From Neofusicoccum parvum (Eukaryota > Ascomycota > Dothideomycetes > Botryosphaeriales > Botryosphaeriaceae): a DNA stretch of 64,000 bases. The translations under genes and the position numbers were made by a program. Of this stretch, positions 44,075 to 56,080 are shown one piece after another (the first letter of the stretch is position 1; each line of letters begins with the position of its first letter). The stretch lies in the NCBI GenBank assembly GCA_020912385.1, contig CP087207.1:992001-1056000 (forward strand). The letters run 5' to 3'. The notes under the pieces are model-generated. The model was not told where the DNA came from and did not search any database. It was given only the letters and a program-made list of their open reading frames with translations.

Positions 44075-46308
44075 TCACATGTTCCCCTGAGGACCTTCGA
44101 GCATGTCCCATAATGATTCCCACGGATAATCCAGCGGGCCTATCGGAATGTTAAACTCAGAATAAGTGCTCAGCCCGAAATCAAGTGGTTCTTGAATGAC
44201 GATTTGTTGCCGGTTTTCTTCCGGATCTTGCCTTGCTGATTCATCACCGACATCTTGATTTCTTGCTTCTGGGTTGGATATTGCTGTAATCCTTGAAATT
44301 GGCTCATCACAACGCTTGATGAACATGTCCGCGAGGTCCCAATTGTCCTGCTCTTTCGCCAAATGAAGTCTCTCCTGAAGAGACTTCAACGAGGTCTTGC
44401 ATGCTTCGGCTGCGTTGGTGTCCGTTGTGTCAATGGCGCATCGAAGCAAAATGGTGGCAGCGGAAACAAGTAGGTGGCCAGTGACTGTCCAGAGCTGTTA
44501 ACTAATCATTCGAATAGAGGGGGTGTGGAACAATCACATGAAAGCCAAAACTCTTTCAGATGACAGCTTTTTAGTGAGCAAACAAAATCAACAATTCTGG
44601 TGGCTGCGCGGCGGAGGGTTGTCAAATGGTACTGGCGAATGTCATTGCTGTCTGGGCCGTCCTCACGGGTTGCGGCCTGTCCAAGATTAGCATGTCGAAC
44701 CCCTCTAGTTTGACAAAAATGTGTGAATAAAGCAGGATGCTGGGCGGATTCCAATTAAAGGCCTATACAGTAGTGACAAGACTCACCCGTAACGAAATCC
44801 TACAAAGGAGCATCCTTATCGACAGATAGCCAAGACGAAGGCTATTGGCACCCGACACAGATATTCCATTCTCGAGAGTACCGGCTTGAAGAAATTCCGG
44901 TAGGCCCTCTTCCCACTCATCAAGATTACACTCGAGACGCCGCAACTCTCGCCAGATCTCTTTCCGGGACTCACTTAGATCATAGACCAAGGGGAGGACA
45001 TCTCCAAGTATCTGAGATAGCTTGCAAAGGTGTATGAAGCATTCTGCCGATTTCAGCCTTTCATCCTCCTCCCTACCGGGAGTCAAGAGCATTGGAATGG
45101 TCGGAAGAGCAACGTCGTATTGTCTGCGGAGGAATGAGGGTGGAATACCGTGCGCAAAGCTCGACCTGAAGCAACATTTCAGCTCACGAGGTATTCTACC
45201 GAAATAATACGAACTTACCACTGATCAAGAATCATGCATCCCCAAAATAATCTAACCCGCAGGTCCTTGTCCCGTGAAGCAGTTTTCCATGCACTTGGAT
45301 CCCTATTTAATCCCAAACTGTGCGCCAAGGCCAAGAATTCACGACGTTTCCCTGGACGGACCCGACGGGCCTTCCAAGCAGGTCTACCATGGAAGGATAC
45401 AAAGTGAACATGTTTGGCGCAAGAAAGTCCTCCTGAAGGGCAGCGACGGCAAGGTTCCAAAAGTACTGCTCACTAGGACAGTGGTCTTGTTTCAGCGTGT
45501 CCGAATGACTCCAGAAGGTCAAGGAGATTGCATAGATCTCACACAAGAGAGCCGAAGACACTCTGCTTCCGTTGCTTTCAGTAAACGCCTCTTCATCCAG
45601 CACGGGAAAAGCAGGATGGATATGCTTGAAGTAGAGGTGTATGACGTCCTGTTTCTTCGGCCCTAGAATCTGCTCGAGAATTTCCCGTTGGTCACGACCT
45701 GGATCTTTGGCCAGCTTCGTACCCTCTCTATGCCTTGGAACTGCGAGGTATATCATGGGGTTTCCCGGCGTATTTGACACGACACTGTAGGGTTGTTTGG
45801 ATTGCGGGTCAGACCGAGGCGCCGCAGTCAGGTACTGCTGGAGGATTTGGACATCTTCGGCAACCATTGGTCCCACAATAATAGAAGACTCACCAGCAGC
45901 AGCCGATGCGCCATGGCTGCCGTGACGAGAAGCTGAAGTGACCGCCTCGGTGATTGGGGTACTTCGCGTGGATTCGGGTACAAGGGGTCTGACGCTGGGC
46001 CGGCGTGCAGTAGCTCCATACTCGGCAGGAGTTCTGTTGGATGCCCGCGCTCCGGAAGTAGATGCTGATTGAACCTGCTCCAATCTTGATCTCTTCCGTG
46101 GCCGTTCCGAAGCGGGATTGCCGGGATTTACAGCGGATTGGCGCGGAGTGCCCGTGCTGGAGAAGAGACAGTCGAAGCCCCTCTCGCTGCAGAGTTGACA
46201 CGGCTGTCCTGGAACATCGAGCTTGCAGCGTATCTTCCTCTGGCGGCACTTGTCGCAGGCCGGAATGCGATGGCTGCGGTATGGCCGTGGCTGTGGTGTG
46301 GTGTCCAT
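44075..46308 (-). pseudogene. Zn2Cys6 transcription factor with an apparent frameshift
   Basis: Fungal zinc-cluster regulator of the xylanolytic-activator (fungal_trans) type, about 670 residues if intact. The start ATG at 46308 has a perfect GCCACCATGG context. Zinc cluster: CDKCRQRKIRC with Cys18, 21, 28, 37, 40 and 47. Minus-strand exons read 46308-45219, 45165-44787, 44676-44538 and 44484-44075. Within the first, the fungal_trans block runs LLGRPVGSVQGNVVNS in one frame and then LALAHSLGLNRDPSAWK in another, near 45325-45345, and no GT...AG pair of plausible size reconciles them. The summed exon length is 2018 nt, one short of a multiple of three, and a roughly 10-bp deletion compared with family spacing would explain it. 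A sequencing error is the alternative. Everything downstream (SSFAHGIPP, IVDFVCSLKS, FTGHLLVSAATILLRC) looks conserved, so decay would be recent. Confidence 0.7.
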
Positions 46309-47808
46309 GGTGGCGACGAGGATGGCCGGGAAACGCGCCCGACACTCCGGCAAACCGGCGGAAAACGCGAAGCGAGCTTCTCCGCTTTCGCGCGTGGTTC
46401 CTGCTTCCCTCTCTCCATCTCGACATCCCGCATCATCGACAGCCTTGCGGCCGCCTTGTACAGCATCACGGTCAGCCTGTCATGCTTTGGCCGTCTTAGG
46501 CCTCGTCAACATGATTATGCCAAGCGGGCCGGCGGGGACGTGGAGCAGCAAAACCACCGGCTTCTACAGGCTATTTCCGGAAACCAAGCCTCTCAAAAAA
46601 CCCATCTCGGTTGATCTGCGGTCCGGTGGGTGGATAGCAAGCTCGTTCTGCCATTTTTTTCCCCCATCGGAATCGCCAAAGTCAACCTGGAGGGAGGTCG
46701 GAGTACCTGCCGCCATCATGCACCTCACCGGTCTCTTTCCCTGAAGGCGCGACGACCGAGCCGTTCGACAGCACGCGGAGGGTTCTTCTGAGAATGTGTC
46801 CGGTGTCGTTAAGCCTTACGTGCTCGCTTATTGACGTCCGCCGCAAGGATTTTTGAATTACGATCTGAGCGCCTTCGAGAACCGTCCCCGCATTTTGAGC
46901 ACTGTTCCCAGCAATTAAAACTGCCGTTGCTGGGGGTTCTCGCTTCCTTTGTACTAATTTGTATTGACCAGCCCGGAGACGCCGGCCAGTGTGACCCCAG
47001 ATCTCGCATTCCGGACAAGGCTGCCCAGTCGCTGGCCTTGGGCATACCAAGGCGGCCGCAGTCACTGGCAGCCAACGGAGTTATGGTTAGTCCATTCAGC
47101 CGTCAGGCCGGAATGCTGTTCAGTCAGCAGACCTGTGGAGCGCCGCTTGTTGTCGTTTTGTCCGGAGGAGCTGCTCAATTGGGTCTTTTTTCTATTGATG
47201 CCGATCCGACAACCAGGAGTACTTTCCCATAGGAGAAGCGGGCCTATAAGCCATTTCATCAGCCCAGTTTTCTTACGCGCGCTGGAGCTGGCGCCAGACC
47301 GCCTGACGGCGAGTCTCGGTTATGTTTTGTGTATCCGATTGGCTACCCCGCATTGTACCCCAGTTTCCCGTTCGGGCTTCGTCTCAACACGACCACCGAA
47401 AAATCGGGCGCTTCAGCAGTACATCGACAATCGTGCCATCTGCACCCTCTCGTACGGCTGCTCTTCTCATTGGGTCCCCTCTCGTTCCTTCCGTGTTGTC
47501 AAGGGCGTACTGCATTTCTCACTCGCAAAAGTCTCCCGAAGAGGTACCATTCCCTTCGAACGCCTGTTCAATGCAAAGACGAACAAGAATAACTGCGGTG
47601 GAACGTAAACGGGCCGAGGCCTGGGATGCCTGATGAGCAAATTTTGATTAGTTGCTGAGAGAGCCAGGTAATCATTTTGTCTCGTGAAGCCTCGGATTTC
47701 AATGGTAAGTCAAACGTATATCATGGAGATCTGTACCTCTAATTGTGGACCAGTGGTGTGTTGCGCTTCCTTTGACTAGTCTCAGTCTCAGAGCCAATCA
47801 GATCCAAC
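46309..47808. other. divergent intergenic region
   Basis: About 1.5 kb between the Zn2Cys6 gene (-) and the carboxylesterase (+), holding both promoters. Only short, motif-free frames; no repeats or RNA genes recognised. Confidence 0.55.
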
Positions 47809-49893
47809 ATGCGCCTCTCCAATATTCTGCTCTGCCTGCTAGCCACAGCCGTGCAGGCTGCTCCCGCGGCTGGCCCACTGGGCGTGAATCTTGGCGTCAA
47901 GTTCGATAAACGGCAGGATGAGCTTCCCACGCTGACTTTGCCTTACGGGACGTGGAGGGCGTCAGACTACAACGCAGATGCCGACGTGGGCGAATCACTT
48001 CCTTCCCCACGCACAGCTGACTGACCCCGACCAGGTCTACACGTTCAAGAACATCAGATTTGCGGCGCCAGCAGGTGGAGAGAACCGTTGGCGGAAGCCT
48101 CAACCACCCGCAAACAATGATACTATCCAGGACGGGAGTTACGGGCCTATCTGCGTCCAAGCTCCGATCGAGGGACTTAACCTTCTCGGCCCAGGTAACA
48201 ACGCTCCTATCGGTGGAGCCATCAATCAGTTCCTCGGAGGGATCCCCGTCCCCATCTTCGAGGGTGGCTCTGAGGATTGTCTTTTCTTGGATCTGTTCGT
48301 ACCTGGCGACGCTGTGAGAGATCCCAACAGCCAAAGCCTGCCGGTGATTGTATGGATCTATGGAGGAGCATACGGTATGTACTCTTATCAAGCTTTGGTG
48401 AAAGGGTCTAACGTTGTAAAGTCTTCGGCAGCAAGGATGCCCTCGATCTGATTGGCTTCTATAGTGGGACTGGGCTGATCCAACAGACTGGAGGAAAAGT
48501 CATCTATGTCGCCGGTAATTATCGGCTCGGAACTTACGGGTTTCTGGCCGGCGAAACCATGGAAAATGATGGCTTACCTAATGCTGGCTTTTGGGATCAG
48601 AGAGGTGAGTTGCAGGAAGGCTCAAACCATACCTCTTAAACTGATTTTCTCGGCAGCGGTCTTCCAGTGGGTCCAAGACTACATCAGCCTCGTCGGCGGA
48701 GATAAGACAAACGTCAACGCATGGTAAACTGTTCTCAACCCTTTGCGAACGGCAGTAATAACACATCTCCAGGGGTGAGAGTGCCGGTGCTGGCTCCATC
48801 CTTCACCACCTCACCGCTCAAGGTGGGACACTCGATCCTCTTTTCACGAGGGCAGTGGTGCAAAGCCCGGCCTTCCAAATCATGTGGGATCGGAAGGGCG
48901 GACTGGAGAGACTCTTCCAAAACTTCACTCCACTTGCTGGCTGTGATGGTCAAGGTCTCGATTGCCTTCGCGCTGCTGATCCAGCAATTCTTGACACGGC
49001 AAATGAGGCCTTCATCAGATCGGCACCCCTCAGTGCTTTCAACATCGGACCGGCTGCAGATGGCGACTATGTGCGACAACTTCCTATGCTGGAGTTTGCA
49101 TCTGGTGAGTCTGAAGCATCAATTGATTGTCTGCAGTTCTTGTGCTGACGTTTCCGCAGGGAACTACTGGGACGTGGAATCCCTGATCATCAGTCATACC
49201 TCCGACGAGTCCGAGCTCTTTGTTGACGGACATATCCAGACGGATGAACAGTTCAATGAGTTCATTGATTCGGTCTTCCCCAACTACACCAAAGAGGCCG
49301 GCATCAACGCTGCTATTGAGGAATTCTACCCTCCGGTTTCCACCAACGACACGTACGACACAATTGTAGAGCGCACCAAGGCATTTGTCCGGGACTCTTC
49401 CTTCACCTGCTGGTCGCGCTTCCTCACCGACACGTATGCGGGCAAGACGTGGAACATGCAGTACAGCGTCACACCCGGCTGGCACGGCACTGATCTCCTA
49501 CCCACCTTCTACCAGATATATCTATCGTTCGGCGGCGACGTTGCCTTCCCTCTTCTGCCCGGCTTCGGCACCTTCGCAACGGCCTACCAATCATACCTGA
49601 CCTCGCACGCGCGCTCCGGCAACCCAAACACCTACTCGGCCAAGATCAACATCCCTCCGGCAATCACCTGGCCTCGCCCCACAACCGGCGGCGAGAATGT
49701 CGGCAACGTTCTGAACGTGGGGGACTTGGGGTTCTCGTTGACAACGGACGATCAGTTTCCAAAGAGCGAGTGCGACTTCATCCTCGAGCTGGCGGCAGCG
49801 GTGACAAACGTCGGCGGCTATGCGGTTCCTGGAACTGCGCAGCCGCAGAGCCTTGTTGAGTTCGGCGGGGATCCCAGCGCGAACTACGAGTGA
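47809..49893 (+). CDS. secreted type-B carboxylesterase/lipase
   Basis: 610-residue alpha/beta-hydrolase of the COesterase family, hydrolysing carboxylic esters outside the cell. Exons 47809-47985, 48035-48374, 48422-48604, 48657-48723, 48773-49104 and 49160-49893. It begins with a signal peptide (MRLSNILLCLLATAVQAAPA) and a dibasic KR site near residue 34. The signature EDCLFLDLFVPG, the nucleophile Ser259 in GESAGAG, the acid in HTSDESELF (Glu383 or its neighbour) and His475 in WHGTDLLP complete the catalytic triad. GWHGTDL and the NYRLGTYGFLAG oxyanion-side block are typical. Several Asn-X-Ser/Thr sites fit secretion. Introns of 47-55 nt have branch sites such as TCTAAC. It lies divergent from the broken Zn2Cys6 gene; a substrate cannot be named. 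Confidence 0.93.
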
Positions 49894-50817
49894 GGAGTGG
49901 CACCGGAGACCAGAACGGACCCAGGACGGACTAAAAGGGAACGGCGTTGGGCAAGGTGTGCGGGACAGTAGCATTTCAGACATGATGACGGCGTGACGTG
50001 AATGGCATACACATTGAGACAGCTCGGGTTCTGCCGTGCTCGACGAGGCTCCCTTTGCATGGCCCCGGGCAGGATCAGCGTGCCGCCGGGTGGAGGGACC
50101 GGCACGTAGGCACACGGGCTGCGGGCACAGCGGGAAGCCGTCGCGCGCACGGACGCCCTCGGCCCGCGGCGACGCAGTGGCAGCGCCTGCATCGCCGAGA
50201 TGCCTGTCGCCTGTCGCCTGTCGCCCGTCGCCTGCCGCTGCTTCACTGCGCGTCCGCCTCAAGCCTCCGGCTCCTTGCCACGACCCCACATGGTGCGCAC
50301 GCCAGGCGGTTTCGGGCAGACCGCGTTCGCACCGCTTTGGTGCAGCTAGCGGTGTTTGTCATTGTCCGCGCTGCCGTTCGCGCTCTCCCGACTCAGTCTC
50401 TTGCGCCGCATCCTTGTCTACGCCGAACCCTCAACATCCCCCCAGCTCTCACCCTCTCCGGCTCCTGCTGAGAGCGCTGCGCCGGCCAGGCCCAACAGGA
50501 AGCACCATTGCGCTCTGCCCAGCTGCCGACGCCAGCAGCATCCTCCGCTCGCCAATGGCCTCCATATCGCGCGCCTGACCCTTCGAGAAGCCGCCAATAG
50601 CTAACGCCGTTGAACGTGCGGCCGCCCCGCCCAGTGCCCGCCGTGCTAGCAGAGAAGTCCAGACCCTTTGCGCCCGCGCTACGCTGCTTCCCTGCTTACT
50701 CTTGCCCTCCCAGCTCTTTTCTGTGCTCGACAATTGCCGCTCGAGCTAGTTTATGCCGGCCGCCCCCGGAACCGCCGCATCTGCACGACAGTCTGCTCGC
50801 GCTCTGCCTACACAGCA
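49894..50817. other. intergenic region upstream of the histidine kinase gene
   Basis: About 0.9 kb. Contains a short tandem 7-mer at 50203-50237. The frame stays partly open upstream of 50818 but without a convincing start; no other feature seen. Confidence 0.55.
50203..50237. repeat. tandem 7-mer, five copies (CCTGTCG consensus)
   Basis: Three perfect CCTGTCG units followed by CCCGTCG and CCTGCCG, head to tail, about 600 bp upstream of the kinase start codon. Confidence 0.8.
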
Positions 50818-53800
50818 ATGACGAGCCCTCCACCGCAGCGCTCCGTCTCGTACTTTCCAAAAGTCGAACGTCTCTTCAAGCGATCAGACTCCGACACTCC
50901 AACTCAACCGCGCCGTCCGTACAAGCTCGCCCCTGTCTTCGACCCAGACCACGCCGACCAGCCACTAGCACGCTACGATGAGACCCAGCACATCCTCAGC
51001 TATGCAGAGGGCACCACGGCGCCGTTCCAAACCCCGCTGCCGCCGCGGCCCGCCGACTTCTCCAGCGCCTACCTATTTCCAAGCCTGGCCCGCAACGAAC
51101 GCCTCCGCCTCACAATGATGTGGTACTATACAAGAGGAATCAGCGAGGACGAGGAGCTGTTGCAGAAGTTGCAAAATATCATCAAGCTGGTGCGCGCCTT
51201 CATTGGCTGGGAGTTTGTCATCATGGGCACCTTATCCGAAGATGCGTGTACGTTCAGCCCGCCTACAGACTACCGGTTGCCCTAACACACCTTCCACAGA
51301 CACAAGGCTGGTAACCGATGGGGTTCCCTTGGCGGTGCTTCCCCGTAGGGAGAGCACATGCGCCCACACTATCAATCAGCATCACGGGGTACGTACGCCC
51401 GCCTTCTCCCTCGGTTGTTTGCTAAACTATCTGCAGATATTCGTGCTCCCAAATATGTTAGCGGACTGGCGCTTTCGCCACTCTCCTCATGTCGAGGAAG
51501 GAGGCTTGCGAAGCTACGCTGGCGCCCAATTACGCTGCGAAACCGGAGACGGGCAATATGTCGCGCTTGGCTCTTTGTGCGTGGCCGCAAATTCCAAGAC
51601 AGACGGACTAAGCGCCGACAAGCAAGCTGCTCTCTCTCGTTTCGCCGACATCCTTAGCGCGGAGATCGTGAATAGGTCGCGTATCAACCGTCAACGGCAG
51701 CGCCAAGTCATGAGCGATGTCCTTTCCAGAGTGAAGTCCTGGGCTACTCAGCAGACTGTCGAGGGTCTAGTGAAACAAGCACTCCAAGAAATTTACCCCG
51801 ATGCATCCATATCTCTGCAGGATTCAGACGATGACACGATCCAGCTTGAGAACCGACCACGAATTCTGTTCTCTAACGCCCCGGACGGCTTGTGGGAAGA
51901 CTCTGAGTTCCTGGAAGAGTTGATTCTCTCTCAGAATCACAAGCGGTTTGGATCGGAGCAGACTGTCCGTGCCATTATAGCACGCTGTCAGAAACACCCC
52001 ATCCCTAGCTACGTAGTCGTGTCATCCAAGGATGTCCATCTCGTATTTGACGATGTGGATGCTTGGTTTGTTGAAGCATGTGCCGTCATTCTCTTTGACT
52101 TTTACCACGAGCGTCTCCTTACTGAAGCGCTCAAGGCAAAAGAGACGTTCTTACGAGGAATCACACATCAACTCCGCACACCTATACACGGTATCCTAGG
52201 CTCTGTGGAACTTTTGGAAGAAGAGCTGCACGTATCGGGTATTGCCAACGGATCGACAAACGGGCCTGACACCTCAGTACATTCAGTGAACCTTTTCACT
52301 GCCAAGAATACTCGACTCTATCTCCAGTCTATAACGAACTCTGGGCGTGAATTGATGTCGACCGTCAACAACATGCTGATGCTCAATCGCTGGGCAGAAT
52401 CTAGCCGCAGCATGAAGCCCGCGTCGCTATACGAGCTCAATCAACTGGAAGCTGACATCCTACGAGATATCTCTCTGATGCTCCCGGAGGAGGAAATTTC
52501 CAAGGCATCTGTCCTGTTCGACAATCAGCTCACGTTCGAATGCAGCATTGTTACGATTGATATCGACCTCCTCAAGGAATGCTTGCAATCTCTCATATTG
52601 AATGCCATTCAGTCAACAGCCAAGAACGGCAGCGTCCTGGTCATAATAACTGCTATGAGCGACTATTCCGTGCTGCAGTTCGACGTAATGGATACAGGAA
52701 TTGGTATCTGCAAAGAGGACCAACGGCGTATCTTTGAGGCGTATGAAAAAGGCGACTCCCACACCCGAGGAGTCGGGCTGGGGCTCACGATTTCGTCCAA
52801 GATCGCCAACTCAATGAACGGCTACGTCTACCTGGTCTCTTCGGAAGTTGGCGAAGGGTCACACTTCCGTGTCGAATTTCGCGATCCTGGATTCGCCTGT
52901 CCCACGAATCAATGCCCCTATGAACCCCCTGCCATGAAAGACCTTCCCAAGCGATATCGCGAAGTTCCCACTGGGAAGGAAGCCACTCCACTGATCCGGC
53001 ATTTCCTCAACTACCTGGAACACCGTGGCTATGTCAAATCAGACACGTCAGCCGACGCGTTAAATATTATCAGCTTCAACAATGACGAGAAGCAGTTCCA
53101 AGAACACCTCAAGCTGGTGGATCCGCACGCCGTTTGCGTCTGCTTGATTCCCTCCCGTGCAAGTACCAAATCGCTACGCCTGCCATCCAAGTACAGCAAG
53201 ATCCTTTTCTTCGAAGGTCCTTTCCTTTCTACCCGGCTCTACGACATCCTGCGGCAAGTCAATGAAATGTGCGCCAAGCTCAAGAATCAACCTGTGCTGC
53301 AACCTATCAGCAACGGCGTCCCTGTCGGCCCGAATGAGCAGTTCCATGACGTACTCGCACGCAAGCTGCGCATACTGGAACCAGTCAGCGCGCTTCTCGT
53401 CGACGACAACGCCATAAACCTGCGCATCTTCAAGCTGTACTGCGAGAAGCGGCAGATACCTCACGCATTGGCTGTCGACGGGAACGAGGCTGTGGCATTA
53501 TACAAATCACACATGCAGACGCAGCCCTTCAACTTGATTCTCATGGACCTGCAGATGCCCAACTGTGACGGAATCGAAGCCACTAAGCAGATCCGTGAGA
53601 TTGAGAGGAGCTCAAATCGCCACGCGGCGGTCATTTTCATGAGTGAGTCTATGCTTTGCCGCCTGGTTGAAGACATGAATTAGCTTACACTCGACCTAAA
53701 CACAGTCACCGGCCAAGATTCTCCTCAAGACACGTTGCAGTCTAAGGAAGCTGGCGCGGATGAGTTCTTCGTCAAGCCCATGAGTATGAAGGCGCTAGAC

Positions 53801-53857
53801 AAGGGCATCGCGCAATATTTCGGACAACAACCTCAGCGCGGTTTTCCTGCGGGCTGA
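50818..53857 (+). CDS. fungal hybrid histidine kinase (GAF, HisKA, HATPase, receiver)
   Basis: 958-residue two-component hybrid sensor. Exons 50818-51247, 51300-51388, 51437-53642 and 53706-53857. The N-terminal 125 residues carry conserved-looking FPSLARNERLRLTMMWYYTR, then a GAF-like sensory region (about 130-300). The H-box is FLRGITHQLRTPIHG with phospho-acceptor His417. The N-box is SLILNAIQST, and the ATP-lid glycine boxes are DTGIGI and GVGLGLTIS. The C-terminal receiver has the acidic pair in LLVDDNAIN, phospho-acceptor Asp877 in LMDLQMPNCDG and the conserved Lys in FFVKPMS, the last lying in the final exon after a 63-nt intron. All catalytic residues are present. No membrane span is visible, so a soluble cytosolic sensor feeding the HOG phosphorelay is the likely role. 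It converges on WC-2. Confidence 0.94.
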
Positions 53858-54519
53858 AGTTCATATCTGGAGAGCTTTTCGGTTCGGACTTTCCGTCCGT
53901 TCTCACCGCTTAGTACACATGTTTTTGAGCTAAGCATAGCCAAGTCCCCGGCATCATCCCCGAAGGCCGTCTTCCATGAACACAAGGAGTTAAAGCTTTT
54001 CTGTGGAGAGCGACGAGCAGAGTGTAAGCCCCATCCGAAGGACCAATCCAAGTCCCTGTAAAACAATGATGTGGTCTACGAGGCCGGGCTCTTGTGAGGA
54101 CACTCCAAAAGGAGATACGCGAGTAAAAGTTTCCACACGGGGAATGCCCAAGCAAGGGCAGAAAGGGACATCTCTTCAAACACACACGTACACTTCGGTA
54201 GCATCAATCGCTCGGAAGCAGAAATACCCACCAGATAATCATCGAACAGTAGCAATGGAAAGAAACCTCTTCTTCAACCTCGCTAATGCTTCTTCGCTGT
54301 CCACCCAGATGATATCAATGCAGGAACACTCCTCCACGACGACGACGACGAAGAAAAAAAAAAACATGGAAAGACATGAAGCCCTTCTTTCAGCCGTTTC
54401 CGTCGTTTCATTCATGTGAGGCCAAACAAGAAATCCCCACCCACACGTGCGCGTGCGCATGCGCTTGCGCAAACCACAGACGTAACGGTCGAAAAGATGA
54501 AAAGGCGCACACAGCCCGA
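53858..54519. other. convergent intergenic region
   Basis: About 660 bp between two converging stop codons; presumably both 3' UTRs. Includes an A-rich tract near 54350-54364. Nothing else recognised. Confidence 0.55.
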
Positions 54520-56080
54520 TCAAGCAAGCACAGGCCCGACCCTCGGGCCGCCAGCTCCAGCCCCCGCCGCCGCGGAAGCACCTCCAGCATCCGGGCCGGT
54601 TGCGGGGCCACTGCCGCCGCTGCCGTCGCCCCCGGAAGCCTTCCTGCGCGATTTGGCGTAGCGTACTGTTTCAGAGTCCGAGAGTGAGCAAATGGAAATG
54701 GCGCAGGAGAGGAGATGGGAGAGGAGGGGAGGGGGAGAGAAGCTTACATCCGCACGCGTTGCACAGGCTCTTGGGCCCGCTCGGCCCCTTGCGCCACTCG
54801 GGCGAAGCCGTCGTGCTGCACCACGCGCACACGTAGTCCTCGACGTGCTTGGCGCGCTTCTTGATGCCGGCGGCGCCCGTCAGCGCCTTGACGATGAAGG
54901 GGATGCCCACGTCGCCCTCCATGACCGTCGGCGTGTTGGTCGGGCTCTTGCTGGCGCTGGGTATGATGGTCGGCGGCTGGGTTGTCGCTTTCGTCGTCGA
55001 GGGCGCCGAGGTGACGGGCGTGCCCGGTTTGGTCGAGACGTTCGTGCTCGTGCTGCTGCTGCTGGCCGGGCCGAAGGGGGTGCTGACGCTGCTGAAGACG
55101 GACTCGTGCGCCGACGACGAGGCGGAGCCGCTGGTCCGAGTGATGGTCGAGGGCGTGGCGTCGAACCAGGGGAAGCCTTCGCTCTGGCGTCTGTTGAAGG
55201 ACGAAGTGGTACTGGTCATGAAGGTCGACGACGAAGAAGGTGCCGCCATCGCGTATCGGTGCGGATAGTCGGTGTCATGCTGCTCAGTGTCGGGCTGGTC
55301 GTGCTCGTTGTCGCTGCCGCGTTTCTTCTCAGCTTTGAGCGCCGCGAGCTGCTGCGTCAGACGCTCATTCTCCATCTTCAGCGAGAGGAAGGAGTCAAGT
55401 CTGCGGCTCTGGGCGAGCGGGTAGGGCCGAGCCATCAAGACGAACATCCCTTCGTCGCTGGGAGGCGTGGCGACCAGGCCGATGCCGACAGGTACCGGAC
55501 GGGGTGAATTGGCTTCGTGGAAGCGGCCACTAACCTCGAACACCGAGTGAGATGGCATCGTGGATGTGCCTTGATCGCTGGCGGAGACATGGTACGCTGC
55601 TGCATCCTCCTGTCGGGAGATTGTGTTGTCTGCGACATCTGCGGCCGTAAAGAGACCGTTGCTGCTTCCGCGACGGCAGCTTCGAATGCGGCAGTAGAAG
55701 CGAAAGGGCCGGCCCGTCGACGAGGCTTCGCGCAGCTCGTCCCTGTACAGGGGCGCATCGTCCTCGTGCACGTGGTCGGCCATCACGGTGCCAATCAGCT
55801 GCTCAGGCGCGTAGCCCAGCAGTGCGGCGCTGTTGGGCGAGACATGTTCGATGGACCCGGCTAGCGACAGCACGTAGTGGAGGTCGCGCAGCGACTCGAG
55901 CACCGCGGCGCTGATGCGCGCCCAGTTGATGGTGGGAGGCTTGGTTCGCTTGGTGGTGGTGGCTCCATGGCGGTAGCTTCTACTGGTCGAAGCCGAAGAG
56001 CTGGTTGTGGCTGCTCCGGGGGCGGCGCTGTTGGTAATGCCGGGATCCTGGTAGGGGAAAAATGGGTATTCTGGGTCCAT
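54520..56080 (-). CDS. wc-2: white collar 2-type PAS/GATA photoreceptor partner
   Basis: 493-residue nuclear protein resembling Neurospora WC-2, which dimerises with the blue-light receptor WC-1 to activate light- and clock-regulated genes. Exon 1 is 56080-54745 and exon 2 is 54665-54520. One PAS domain lies at about residues 45-150, with [23 protein letters not shown] as the recognisable start and [20 protein letters not shown] short coiled coil ([20 protein letters not shown]) and a long Ser/Thr-rich linker follow. The GATA finger is [12 protein letters not shown]...SLCNACG with Cys419, 422, 441 and 444 and an 18-residue loop, typical of WC-2. The intron falls directly after NACG; splicing to LRYAKSRRK completes the finger's basic tail. 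The C-terminus is Gly/Ala-rich. The start is the ATG at 56080 (MDPEYPFF). Confidence 0.93.
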
